From an uncultured Gammaproteobacteria bacterium (GTDB lineage: Bacteria; Pseudomonadota; Gammaproteobacteria; UBA4575): DNA of 64,000 nucleotides. Position 1 is the first letter of the stretch, and each line of letters opens with the position of its first letter. The position numbers and the translations under genes were made by a program. The notes below the pieces were generated by a model. That model was not told the origin of the DNA. It searched no databases and worked only from the letters and a program-made list of their open reading frames with translations. Of the stretch, positions 9,099 to 18,634 are shown one piece after another. Where the stretch lies: contig OX638335.1 of NCBI GenBank assembly GCA_951812785.1, forward strand, positions 261,630 through 325,629. The letters run 5' to 3'.

Positions 9099-9204
9099 TT
9101 CTTATAGATAGCAGTGTTAACTAGAATCATTTAAGCAGAATCGGTTAGAATCTGCGGCCATTGATATATCCATTTATTAAAATTCCACAAATTCAGGACA
9201 GTAT

Positions 9205-9420
9205 ATGAAAGAAATTAAATCAGTCGGCGAGAACAAAATTTTCGAGAAAAAATCAGGTCGTTATGCCGTCAAGGGCGGAGATAAGAAATACATTAACGGT
9301 GATGAGAAGGCTAAAATTCTAGCAGATGCTGGTCTTATGACTATCCCAGCACCCAAGCCAAAGCCTGTTGAAGAGGCTGTGACGGAAGAAGCAAGCGAAG
9401 AAACGCCAGCGGCAGAATAA
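9205..9420 (+). CDS. Small conserved hypothetical protein
   Basis: This 71-residue soluble protein has an N-terminal basic part (FEKKSGRYAVKGGDKKYING) and a low-complexity acidic tail (PKPKPVEEAVTEE and onward). I recognise the KSGRYAVKG...KYINGDEK pattern as a recurrent uncharacterised gammaproteobacterial family, with no known function. A ribosome site, AGGACAG, lies just upstream. It is the last intact gene before the foreign island starts. Confidence 0.75.
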   Translation: MKEIKSVGENKIFEKKSGRYAVKGGDKKYINGDEKAKILADAGLMTIPAPKPKPVEEAVTEEASEETPAAE

Positions 9421-9433
9421 CAACTATTGAATT

Positions 9434-9450
9434 AGGGAATTATATACTTA
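9434..9450. repeat. Left copy of a 17-bp inverted repeat at the island edge
   Basis: The sequence AGGGAATTATATACTTA occurs here and, reverse-complemented and exact, at 19535-19551. The two copies coincide with the left and right limits of the foreign block. They are inverted, not direct, so they are not a classical integrase att pair. Confidence 0.7.
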
Positions 9451-9451
9451 T

Positions 9452-9500
9452 TGACCCCAGAATGATTATTTTTTGCGATAACCCTTGATTCCTGGGGTCA
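9452..9500. repeat. Inverted repeat with 9-bp arms (TGACCCCAG / CTGGGGTCA)
   Basis: Perfect 9-bp arms at 9452-9460 and 9492-9500 are separated by 31 bases containing a T-run. The right arm lies inside the remaining RHS reading frame and the left arm lies just upstream of it. It may be a mobile-element terminus or a terminator-like hairpin. Its placement immediately beside the 17-bp repeat makes it the physical left end of the island. Confidence 0.5.
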
Positions 9501-10338
9501 TTATGAAAACAGCAACACTTCTGAAGAACATGTCCACTACATTCGTGCAGGCGGACAAGTGATTGCAAGCTTTACCAGCTACCAGCCACTACCCGCGAGT
9601 TATACGGACGAAGCGGAAGTAGGGCAATTACTGTATTTACACCGAGACCATCAAGGATCGGTAGATACCATCACCGACATAAATGGAGAAGTAGTCGAAC
9701 GCCTATCATTCCACGCCTTTGGTGAACGCAGAATGGCGAACTGGGGGAGTGCATTAGGGGAATTACTGCGCGCGAGTAACATTACCCGCGGATACACCGG
9801 GCACGAACACTTGGATGGAGTGGGTCTGATCCACATGAACGGGCGTGTATACGATGCGAGTTTAGGAAGATTCTTAAGCGCGGATCCCTTTGTGCAGCAG
9901 CCGAAGAACTTGCAGAGTTTGAACCGGTATAGCTATGTAGTAAACAACCCGCTAACATTAACCGACCCGAGTGGATTCTTTTTTAAGAAGATCTTTAAGG
10001 GGATTAGTAAAGCGATAAAGGGGATAGGCAGGGCAGTCGGTAGTGCGCTACAAAATCCGTATGTTAGGTTGGCGTTGGCGATTGCGGCGGGGATTGGAGC
10101 GTATCAATTTGCGTTGAATAGTAGCCTTGCAGCGGGTGCGAGTTTAGTTAAAGCGAAGGTAATAGCTGGTGCGGCCGGTGGATTTGCAGGAGGATTTGTG
10201 GGAAGTGGAGGGGATTTAAAAGCAGCGGTTGTTGGTGGGCTGCCGGGAGCGGCAGCGGGGTATATAGGGGCTAATACGGAGATATTTGGTCCTACAGGAG
10301 TAACGCCGCAACGTAGCCACCTTATCAAGCGGCTATAA
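9466..10338 (+). pseudogene. C-terminal remnant of an RHS-repeat protein
   Basis: The frame is open from 9466, just after a stop, to 10338. It encodes the RHS core: HYIRAGGQVIASF, LYLHRDHQGSVDTITD, GRVYDASLGRFLSADPFVQ, then NRYSYVVNNPLTLTDPSG. After the core comes a variable tip rich in Ala/Gly (residues of a hydrophobic, membrane-like segment), ending in GVTPQRSHLIKRL. Intact RHS proteins exceed 1,000 residues, so this is the 3' end only. There is no proper start; a GTG at 9559 is internal. RHS tips are usually toxins; I cannot assign this one. Confidence 0.85.
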
Positions 10339-10569
10339 ATCCTTTTGTAAATAATATATGGGGCTGGGTAACAACTCTTAGTTTTATAATTTACATTGAT
10401 AATTTCAATGGCTGCTTATGGCACTTAACGGCCTGTCGTGAGGAGCAAGCCTGAGCATTGACTAGGTTGATGATTAAGGGGCCGTTATCGACCCAAAACG
10501 GACATTTATTCTTCGAATATGTAATATTCCCATGCGATGCAAAAGATATGAACTTTAAAAGGAATTAGT

Positions 10570-11784
10570 ATGAAGCAATGGGCTGCTAAATACCTCCTCG
10601 AACATTCTGATCCAACGTCAGTGTTTGAGTGGCTCAAGAATAATCAATTGAAAAGGCAACAAGAAGAGGATCGTGAAGAGCTAGAAAATGCTCTCTTAGA
10701 TCGTAACAACCCAGTAATTAATCTTGGGCTAGCATTATATGGTTCTGATTTGCGGGTTGGTAAAAAGCTTTATGAGGAAGGTAATGAGGTAATCAAGCGG
10801 GCGGTTCTGTCTGGCTCAACGATAAGCCCTGGCTTACCAGGTAGGAGTTGGATTATTGAGCTGCTCCCCGAAATACTCACAGAATGGAACGAAGATAATC
10901 TCAAAGAGTTATTTTCAAACAGCTTTCTCCCAGACGATTCCCTAGTACAGTTATTTGAGAGAGAAGTGCCCTATGACTCACTAGATGATGAAAAGTGGAT
11001 GCTCCTATGCGGCTTTGCGTCTTTAAACGACAGACTCTCTAGCCCTTATGATAGTATCTGGATGGACGGGTGGGCTGAGTATCAATATAGTTTGGTGTTC
11101 ACCTCTGCTTGGTGGCTTTATGACAAATTCCCACAGACACGTTTGGCTGCAAACATTCTGTTTTCTCTAGGCGCTAAACTTGTTGCAGAAGAGCCTCACG
11201 ACATGGATGTGCAAGCGGTCATTGAAAAATGGCGCACTGAGCCAGACCACGAAAATGCTGATGAGTTTGCGAGGGCTCGTTCATACCTCGCAAACCTGAT
11301 TCCCAGTTGGAGTCATGAATTTAAAGCCCTGAAAGATAGCGACGACCTTGCGCTACGCCAAGCCTACTATAGGAACCTTCGGTATCCAAAGCCTGACGAT
11401 ATTAAAGATGGCTTTGACAAGGATGGCGAAGAGTTCGTCATGGAGGCCTTGTTGAACAAGCACATGTTTGTCGACGAATCTACACGGAATGCACTGAAGA
11501 AAGCATGTTGGGATGCGCCTGACGAGCACCATAGGATGGACCTGCCAAATGACTTCAATGCTCAATGTGAGCACTGGGCAAGTAAGCACCCTGAGTGGTT
11601 TAAGGATGACTGGACTAGAGAAGACTACTCTAACGATGAAGAATCTAAAAATACGATTGATTATCTTAAATCTGAGCTGGAAGCCATTGCTCAGGTGCTT
11701 GTAAAGATCCACAACAAGAACAGTTTAGCGTGGGCATGGGCTATAGCGGGTGTTGCTATTGGCTATGTTGTGGCTAGCCTATAG
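10570..11784 (+). CDS. Hypothetical protein, tail-anchored, 404 aa
   Basis: I do not recognise this protein. It is mostly charged and helical, rich in W and acidic residues, and ends with a single predicted transmembrane helix (residues about 385-404, starting LAWAWAIAGVAIGYVV), so it would be anchored by its C terminus. The ATG is preceded by AAAAGGAATTAGT, a reasonable ribosome site. It sits alone between the RHS remnant and an integrase tail, with base composition less AT-rich than core neighbours, which suggests transfer. It could be an immunity or phage-resistance cargo gene, but that is context only. Confidence 0.7.
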   Translation: MKQWAAKYLLEHSDPTSVFEWLKNNQLKRQQEEDREELENALLDRNNPVINLGLALYGSDLRVGKKLYEEGNEVIKRAVLSGSTISPGLPGRSWIIELLPEILTEWNEDNLKELFSNSFLPDDSLVQLFEREVPYDSLDDEKWMLLCGFASLNDRLSSPYDSIWMDGWAEYQYSLVFTSAWWLYDKFPQTRLAANILFSLGAKLVAEEPHDMDVQAVIEKWRTEPDHENADEFARARSYLANLIPSWSHEFKALKDSDDLALRQAYYRNLRYPKPDDIKDGFDKDGEEFVMEALLNKHMFVDESTRNALKKACWDAPDEHHRMDLPNDFNAQCEHWASKHPEWFKDDWTREDYSNDEESKNTIDYLKSELEAIAQVLVKIHNKNSLAWAWAIAGVAIGYVVASL

Positions 11785-11908
11785 CTCTTGCATGCAGAAA
11801 TCAAAAATGTCTGTTCTTGGCACTAAAGGTACTGTCAGGTTATATCGAAGCCTTGCTTTTAAATGTGTTAAGTTTAGTCGGAACTAATACACCTAAAGAA
11901 TTGCCTCT

Positions 11909-11930
11909 AAGCCCCGTAAGGGGCTTTTTT
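11909..11930 (+). terminator. Rho-independent terminator
   Basis: The stem AAGCCCC/GGGGCTT around the loop GTAA, followed by a T6 run, lies 125 bases after the 404-aa gene and just touches the stop codon of the convergent integrase fragment. Confidence 0.85.
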
Positions 11931-12313
11931 ACGCCCCTACACTCTCTGATTCGCTTTTCTTCTTCAAAATCCTTATATCTGATTTCTTATTATCGAACTT
12001 AGAAGCGTAATGATCTTGAATTGTTTGAACACTAGTACCACAGTAACGAGCAATATCAAAAACTGAGTTTTCAGCATGAAGCATGTTATTTATGAAAGTT
12101 GTACGTGCTGAATACGTTGTATAGTTAGTTTTAACTAAATCCTTTTTACAAGCTGCAATAAGGCTTTTAAAGTATTTATAAGGCACACCAACGGGCACTT
12201 TATCATCACTTCCATTAAAGAAAATTTCTTGATTTGGCGCAGGGTTTTCTAAATTAACTAAACCATAATGAGCCTGAATTAATAGGATATAGTTCAGCAT
12301 TTTTACTGCTGTA
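11929..12313 (-). pseudogene. C-terminal fragment of a tyrosine recombinase (integrase)
   Basis: The frame encodes a phage-type integrase tail: YSARTTFINNMLHAENSVFDIARYCGTS, then VQTIQDHYAS. The last tyrosine (in DHY) fits the nucleophile, and the arginine of the YSAR segment fits the second catalytic Arg region. The N-terminal two thirds are missing: the frame runs straight into the IS3-family element at 12314, and no integrase coding continues on its other side. It is the relic of whatever integrase brought in, or sat in, this island. Confidence 0.8.
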
Positions 12314-12344
12314 TGAAGTATACTGAGAAAAAAGGATGATTAAA

Positions 12345-13170
12345 TTAAGCAGCATGATACATCAATTCATGTTGTTCAGGTGTTTGGTAGTTGAGAGTTT
12401 GATATAACCGCTGTCGGTTATAAAAGATCTCCATATATTCAAAGATCGCGGATTGCGCCTCCTCTCGTGTGTTGTATGTTTGGTAGTATGTTAGTTCATT
12501 TTTTAAATTAGCGAAGAAGCTTTCTGCCACCGCATTATCCCAGCAGTCTTTTTTGCGACTCATACTGGAGATCATGCCCTGCTGCTCTACTAGGTTCCGA
12601 TACGACTGCATAGCATAGGTGGCACCACGATCTGTATGATGAATCAATCCAGATTTTGGCTTTCGATGCGTGATTGCCATCTTTAGCGCATCTTCCACCA
12701 ACGGGCCATTATTGTTCTTCGACAGGGACCAACCCACCACTTTGCGGCGGTACAGATCAACCAGCACCGCTACATACAACCAACCTTGACGGGTTGCAAC
12801 AAACGTTACATCGCCTACCCATACTTGATTCGGCTGAGTGACCGTAAAGTTGCGTTTCAGTCGGTTCGGCGCAATCCAGTCGCGATGTTTAGATCGTGTC
12901 GTCACCACAAAGCGTTTTCTTCGTTTTGCATCAATAGCCTGTTGTCGTCGAAGACGAGCGACGCGATCACGCCCACCACTAATCCCTTCCTGCATTAACT
13001 GTTTCCAACACTTAAGAATGCCATAACACTGTTTCGATTGACGTTTGTTGACGAGGGCTAGGTGCGCTATTTAACCAAGCATAATAACCACTTTCAGACA
13101 CGCACAAAGCGCGACACAGAGCTGCTACAGAATGAAGGGGACGACATTCTTTGATATACGCATACTTCAC
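12345..13170 (-). pseudogene. IS3-family transposase OrfB (DDE), damaged N-terminus
   Basis: The last 216 codons are open and carry the integrase-type catalytic core: D in WVGDVTFVA, D in HHTDRGATYA and E in VAESFFANLKNE. Upstream, the usual start region is recognisable (VKYAYIKECRPLHSVAALCR, then SGYYAWLNSAPSPRQ) beginning at a GTG that overlaps the orfA stop, but a short out-of-frame deletion separates it from the rest (QCYGILKCWKQLMQEG). The catalytic domain could still be expressed from the ATG at 12995, but without the N-terminal part. Confidence 0.85.
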
Positions 13171-13373
13171 TTGAGGTCTTTGGCAAAGTATGCGGCGGCC
13201 TTTTTTAGAATCTCATTCGCCCTTAGTGTTTGAAATGGTTGCTGCCATCAATAGAGCAGACTCCGTTTCACCCCAAGTGCCAAGGCTAACTCCGTGGTCG
13301 GACAGTCACTTTGCGTTAATAAACGAACCGCTTCTAGCTTAAATTCTTTTGTGTAGATCTTGCGTTGAGTCAT
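13167..13373 (-). pseudogene. IS3-family OrfA with internal stop and deletion
   Basis: The start MTQRKIYTKEFKLEAVRLL is a typical IS3 OrfA helix-turn-helix, preceded by AGGAGT. A TGA replaces a codon in LLY*WQQ, where the family normally has Arg or Lys, and a segment is missing before ILKKAAAYFAKDLK. The total is about 68 codons instead of about 90-100. It cannot supply a functional OrfAB fusion. Confidence 0.85.
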
Positions 13374-13611
13374 CGAATAACTCCTAAGATATTGTCTCTT
13401 ACTTTCGGTATCCTTTAAACTCAGTACACTTCAGTTTGTCATTTACTTTCCAGACATATTACACTTAATTTTGGTTTTTTGGGGATGAAAGTATTTAATT
13501 TCCTAAAAAACCTAAAAAGGCTATAAAAAACTTAATTACCCTATTTTAAGGTTATACCCAAAGCGCAATAGATCCAATCGTTGCTTAGGTCACTTTTCCG
13601 TCATTGTAAAG

Positions 13612-14365
13612 CTAATCGTCAAAATAAAGCGGTATGGTCTCATTTAATTTAGGGAAAGCACGCTGAAGGGTACGCTTGAAATTTTCCCAGTTTGATGCGG
13701 CTCTCATAAGGGCTATGACACCATTTAGATGAGCTTGGAGGGACGGATGGCCAATGTCGTCTGTGAGCCATTGGTGGTGCTTTGCACGCCGTCGGCCGGT
13801 TGGCATTTTGGGATTAAGCCGTTTAAGTTCATTGAGTACGCCGGGTACAAGCCGATCATAAACTATATCGTTGGTATATCGACCTAGAACGCTAGGCCGC
13901 TTCACGCCGTTTTGCCCACTTCGCTTGATCGTTCCGCAGGAATTTGTCGAGAATTTTATGTAAGGCTTCACAGCGATTTGCTAATGTTTTCTGTTGTTTG
14001 TTTAGTGCCCCGGCTTGTCGGGTATTTAAAATTACTTTGCAAATCTCCGGGAGGATGGTCGCTGGGTAGCCATAAACGTGTCCCCCACCAGACGGGTTTT
14101 GAAACAAAATAGGGTATTTCAAAGCCGGCATTAACTCATTGGAAACAAAGGGCTTTATAGTACGAGAGGCAAGGAAATGGGGCATTCTAAAGCCAGCATC
14201 CGGATTCAGGCCAATGCCTGCTGTCATACCCCGTTGACTCAAAACCCGTGTTTCGTCTTCTAAGACGTAACACTGAATTTTTATATCGCCGATTATTAAC
14301 GGCTTATCGGCAGCACTGCAATAACTTTCATAGGTTTTTTGTCCATTAGACAACTCCCAATCCAC
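13612..14365 (-). pseudogene. P63C-domain protein, deleted and frameshifted
   Basis: The 5' part encodes the family N-terminus (IGDIKIQCYVLEDETRVLSQ, then YPATILPEICKVIL). The 3' part, in another frame, encodes the P63C domain (RPSVLGRYTNDIVYDRLVPG, then KHHQWLTDDIGHPSLQ). Relative to the family two blocks are missing: an in-frame one after KTLANRCE (the VGIIALVDEATGYQ-type block) and an out-of-frame one after WAKR, which creates the frameshift around 13925-13935. P63C proteins are phage- and plasmid-associated and of uncertain function. This copy is dead. Confidence 0.85.
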
Positions 14366-14460
14366 GATTAACTGTCAGATCAAATTCTGCTATAAGCACT
14401 CGACTTTGCGCAAGTTATAAGGTTCGCATATGGGCGACCCTTCATCATCGTACCACTGCC

Positions 14461-14710
14461 ATGGTATTACCCGCCTCTCGTTCCTCCCAATCCCTTCAAC
14501 CCACAAAAAAGCCCCCACCAGGACCACCAGGAGGTGGCGGGGGCGGTGATGGTAAAACAGGTACTCAACAAGTTTCAGACGCTCACACACCAGGGGCAGC
14601 TGTTGATGCTTCGGCAGTTGATGCAAAATAATTCAGGTGCAAAAAATAATACTGCTGGCTATACAGGGGCTGTGGCAAATGTAAGAGGGCTTCACTCCGG
14701 TAATGCATAG
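14461..14710 (+). pseudogene. Possible decayed Pro/Gly-rich small ORF
   Basis: From the ATG at 14461 the frame reads a linker-like KKPPPGPPGGGGGGDGKTG and then VSDAHTPGAAVDASAVDAK before a stop at 14632. A one-base shift at the AAAATAAT run would continue as NNSGAKNNTAGYTGAVANVR to a stop at 14710. The low complexity makes a family call impossible. It may be a relic tail of a larger gene; coding status is uncertain. Confidence 0.25.
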
Positions 14711-14723
14711 GCAATACAATAAT

Positions 14724-14755
14724 CGTATTACCGTATTACCGTATTACCGTATTAC
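14724..14755. repeat. Four tandem copies of the octamer CGTATTAC
   Basis: Four perfect 8-bp units lie back to back, about 80 bases upstream of the 142-aa gene in an otherwise AT-rich promoter-like stretch. Such short iterons can be binding sites for a regulator or replication protein, or simple slippage products. Confidence 0.85.
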
Positions 14756-14836
14756 CTGTTTCTGTTATATTGTTATACTAATAGTCATCTAATAAGTAGA
14801 TTGGAGATGTTTTTGTGTACTCTACAGACATAAGGG

Positions 14837-15265
14837 ATGTATGAATCCATTGCACTAAACAATTTAGTGCAAGACCATGTTGATCGGATAAATGCAGAAA
14901 AGCAAGCCCGTTATGAAGCGAAGATCATGGCGGAGAGGGCACAGCAAGCGGAAGAGAATGCGGTTAAAAAGGTAGCCTTGAAATGGAGAGAGTTATTTTA
15001 CTCCATGAAAGAGAGTTTTGACACCCTTGACAAGAACTATGACGTGGTTCTAGACAAGGCGGTTGACCGGCGATTAAGCACCGAAGCGGTCAAACTAATT
15101 GCCTTGGAGTACGGGGTTCCTGAAGAGGCTTTTTCTGAAGACAACATTGCTAAAAAGGCAAAGAAGCGTTTTGAGGAATGGAAAACAGAAAAGCCAGATG
15201 TACACAAATTAGTAAAGCCAGAGGACTTGCCTTGTTTAAATAAAAAAAGCTGTCTGTCTGATTAA
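14837..15265 (+). CDS. Hypothetical charged helical protein, 142 aa
   Basis: I do not recognise this protein. It is predominantly helical, with a likely coiled coil at residues 12-50 (DRINAEKQARYEAKIMAERA and onward), and ends in a lysine-rich tail (NKKSCLSD). It has no membrane segment. The ATG at 14837 is the only reasonable start because a stop precedes it two codons upstream; the ribosome site is weak. It lies downstream of the CGTATTAC iterons and convergent with the helicase gene inside the island. Confidence 0.6.
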   Translation: MYESIALNNLVQDHVDRINAEKQARYEAKIMAERAQQAEENAVKKVALKWRELFYSMKESFDTLDKNYDVVLDKAVDRRLSTEAVKLIALEYGVPEEAFSEDNIAKKAKKRFEEWKTEKPDVHKLVKPEDLPCLNKKSCLSD

Positions 15266-15355
15266 TGTTTCTGGTGTAATTTGTTGTTGGAAACAAGGTA
15301 TAAATAAACTGACGATGTATATCTAGAATACAATTCTACATTATAAAGAAGTCCC

Positions 15356-15390
15356 AAAAATGGGATTAAAATATATAACCCCATTTTTTT
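15356..15390. terminator. Bidirectional terminator between convergent genes
   Basis: AAAAATGGG and CCCATTTTT form a 9-bp stem with a 15-nt AT-rich loop, with A's before and T's after, between the 142-aa gene (plus strand) and the helicase gene (minus strand). Confidence 0.75.
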
Positions 15391-15396
15391 AAAAAA

Positions 15397-18300
15397 CTAA
15401 TTGGAACCAGACAGCATTTTCCAGACTTTCAGGTAGTCTTCTCCTGACAATACGGATTTCTCTGGCTTTAGTTTTGCCCAGTCTTCTGTTGTGAGAGTTT
15501 TCAGATACTCGCCTGCTTTACGGGGGGACAATGCCACATCATCACCACCGTCCGTCTGCGCTCTGAAATCTTTTCCCGCACGCTCGGCGATACTTCTAGG
15601 CACACTGTTCATGCGCATCAAGACGGCTTCTTCAGTTTGAACACCGTGATAAAGCATAGCTGGCAGATTATTTAACCTGCGCTTTGCCTCATCTGTCATA
15701 TTCTCGAACTCGAGTCCTGAAGTGGGCATCTTGCTAAGCGCCGAAAGGCCCCACGCACCATTGTTCGCCAAGTCTCGGTATACTGCCCGACAGGCCTTCG
15801 AGATTTGGTCAGTAAGTGTGTTGCCTTCAAAATAGGTTTTTGCAATGGATTCTATGGGACTACCAGTTACCCATGCCTGGGTAATATCCGCTAGCTTGCG
15901 GTGGCTATTGCCTTTGCTAATGTCACGCAATCCATCTTGTAATTGAGGGACACGCATCATGATACCCATAAGGGTAGGCAGCACGGATTGCGCTTGATCG
16001 CCAAACAGACTCGACGACTCCCAATCTGCAAGAATGAGTTTGTTCTCAAGGTTTTTCAAGTCTAATAAAATTGAGCGAACACCCTCTGGCGAAAAGCCTG
16101 TTACGTCTGCAAGAGAAGCGTTTTCCGGATGCTCGGCAAGCCTACGAACATACCCTTTAGTAGCTTCGAGCAAGGCATTGGCTTTTTCCTGTGAAGCCTG
16201 ATCCGCCTTTGCTCGAAGGGAACCAAACCCATATGTGTTTCGAAGTAGCTGCTCTGCTTCTCCAATTACTGCATCAAGATTGCGCTTCTCATTCCACAGG
16301 TGAGCGATATAACTTCGAAAGTCTGTCCATTGCTCTTCCTTGATAACGGCTGATAGATTTGCCAAGTTGCCAGCGGCCTGCAATTCATTTAGCATTTCTT
16401 CAAGTCGGGATACCAGTGCCACAGTAGCACCATTGACATACTGGCGAATTTCGTTAGGCTGAGATCCTGCTGCGATACCGACAACACCAACACTATCGTG
16501 ACCAATTCGCCCGGCACGTCCGGCTAAGTTCCAGAATGCCCTATGCGACATCTCCTTGCCATAGGGAAACTTTCTCGTTGCCAGGAATACCGAAGAAACA
16601 GGAAAATTGAGTCCTTGTGCAATCGTAGTTGTCGCGCACATAACCCGCACACGTCCAGCCTCAGTGAGCCATTCAATCAACGACAGTGCTTCCGCTGGTA
16701 GGCCAGCATGATGAACCACGACACCTTTTGAAAGCATGTCAATCAGCTCAAAATCCTTGCTGATTTCAGTAGCCAAGAAACGTTGAACTAGCTGTATGTC
16801 ATTATGGATTTGCACATAGGGATCGAGATCTGCTGCCACTTTACGGGCAATGCTCCAAGCATCAGAGATCTTTTGAGCAACGGCTATACTGGTTCCCCGC
16901 TTAGAGAAAACCTTCGCCATTGCCACAGTCTGGGTTGCCAGTCCTTTAGCATTCGAATAAGTCAGATGCTGCAACGGCCGATTGCCGTCAACTCTATGAA
17001 TCCCCTTAAGGTGAATCGTTTTTTGAGTAGTTAATGAGTGTCTCAAATGTTAAATTCCAATCTCCGCGCTTTTCACCCCTCTGTATATCGAAAAGCCCCA
17101 CGATTCGTTCATTCGGTTGCCAGGCAGCAGTACCGAGACTAATACTCTTTCCACGATCAGCGGCTAACCACTGGGCGAGATCATTGGCATTAGGAACAAA
17201 AGGCATCAGTAGTAGAAAATTAGCCAGAGGTGATTCTTGCTTAATCGTGGCCAACAACAGTTCAATTCTCAATCCCCGGGATTCGTCTTCGATATTGTGC
17301 GCCTCATCCATCACCACCAAAGCTAGAGGGCGAGCAACTTGCTTATTTCTTATCACCAACTGAAGTTTTTCAGGTGTCGCAACCAGAACCTGAAATGCAC
17401 AAGCCTCACCTAACAGCGCCTCTTCAAAGGCATCTACTTCCACGGCTCCGGTTAAAGGTTCTACCTGTATACCAAGTGGACCAAAATCCTCTCGCAAACG
17501 TCGGGTAATCTGTGATACCAGAGCTCGCGTGGGGGCCACATAGGCCACCCAGCCATCATCCAGATCAAACTGATTGAGTGCTTGCAACATACGGAACTGG
17601 GCAAGCGCCGTCTTTCCGCCAGATGTGGGCAGATCGACAATCACCGCTCTGCTTGCCTGGTCCAACAAGCCCTGCTCTTGGAGCGCTGCCCTTTGCGGCG
17701 GCAGCAATTCAAAAAATGTCTTATGCTTGATGACATGAGAAACAAAGTTTGTCACACGGGAGTTCACCGTGTGGGCGACCCACCACAAAGACCCAGCGAC
17801 CATTTTTCGGCTGGTGACATGCAACCAACGCAAAATCATCTCTAGCTGCGGATCTTTAGATGCTTGAGCTGCTTTTTGTGCCGTCTCAAAGTGCTGATCC
17901 AGATGAGCATTTATCGCTACAGGTTCCCCCTGAAGCATATACACAGCAAGCTGCTCAGTTGCCTTCGCCCAGTGGTAGAGGGCTACCAGGCGCATGGCGA
18001 TACTCTGAGCTTCAGCTCCCTGAGGTTGCTCTAAAAGGGCTTTCTCATGCTTCGCCTGGTCATTACGAAGCCCAAGCACTATCTCTGAAACCTGATCAAG
18101 ATCATCCCAACGATTCTTACGCAGCAGACGCAGCCAGCAATCAAAAATCCGATACAACAAGCGCTTATCCCAAGAGGCACCAGCTACACTCGGAACTTCT
18201 AAAACGCTGCGCTGTTCTTCAAACCAGCGACGCAAATCAGTCCAGCAGTCGCCACAGTAAGCCAGTCCTGCAACATGCAGTACGTGAAATAGCCTTGCCT

Positions 18301-18634
18301 TATTGTCATTGGGTATGGGTAATACGCGGAAAAAACCAAAAGCTCGGTAAGTTCTTGCTTGTGTCAGTTCACGGAGGTCCTTATTTCCTTGATTGGTGGC
18401 TGGATGCAGCAATGCACCAAGGCCTTCGATAGCCGCTAATTCGTATGCCGTCGCTACCCGCTCCAGTAAATCGGTATCAAACTCAGCTTGAGGAGGCTCA
18501 AGTAAGTTATCTAAGGCAACATCAACCAAGCGTAGTTCAGCCATTTCCATAGCCTGCACACGAAGCTCATCGTTAATAGACTGCACAGCCCAATGCTGAT
18601 CAATCTGTTTTAAGTGCTCTTGCGAAAGTGTCAT
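15397..18634 (-). pseudogene. HamB-like Ski2-type DExH helicase, split by a one-base frameshift
   Basis: Two abutting frames form one helicase of about 1,078 residues. The first (18634-17006) has an N-terminal helical region, Walker A LPTSGGKT (335-342), motif Ia APTRALVSQ and DEAH (443-446). The second continues with motif V CATTTIAQGLNFP and motif VI NLAGRAGRIG, typical of Ski2-like SF2 helicases, plus a long C-terminal region. The break is at an A6 run near 17007-17015; five A's would give SKTIHLKG and restore the frame. It overlaps the upstream nuclease-like gene by ATGA, so the pair is translationally coupled. The combination matches HamB of Hachiman defence; if the A6 is a base-call error or slips in transcription, the gene may be functional. 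Confidence 0.75.

Larger units (their letters stand above)
12314..13433 (-). mobile_element. Degenerate IS3-family insertion sequence
   Basis: Imperfect terminal inverted repeats (TGAAGTATACTGAG..AAAGGAT at the left, TGAAGTGTACTGAG..AAAGGAT read inward from the right; 20 of 24 positions match) bound a 1,120-bp unit with orfA and orfB on the minus strand. The adjacent bases (TGTA left, GTTT right) do not form an obvious target duplication, which suggests later rearrangement. Both transposase parts are damaged, so it is probably immobile. Confidence 0.85.

Noticed and set aside
10426-10487. attC-like inverted pair TAACGGCC/GGCCGTTA downstream of the RHS remnant
   Set aside because: The left core box fits, but the right one does not match the GTTRRRY consensus, and there is no integron integrase in the window. 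It is probably a chance hairpin.
11929-12313. Treating the integrase fragment as an active recombinase
   Set aside because: It lacks the N-terminal and most of the catalytic domain, including the first Arg-containing motif.
14390-14626. Minus-strand 78-aa ORF opposite the Pro/Gly-rich stretch
   Set aside because: No family features or ribosome site; it is a shadow of low-complexity sequence.
17005-17016. Programmed -1 frameshift at the A_AAA_AAC heptamer in the helicase gene
   Set aside because: The slippery heptamer is in the right phase, but a -1 shift leads to the wrong frame; the downstream helicase frame is +1. Homopolymer indel or transcriptional slippage explains it better.
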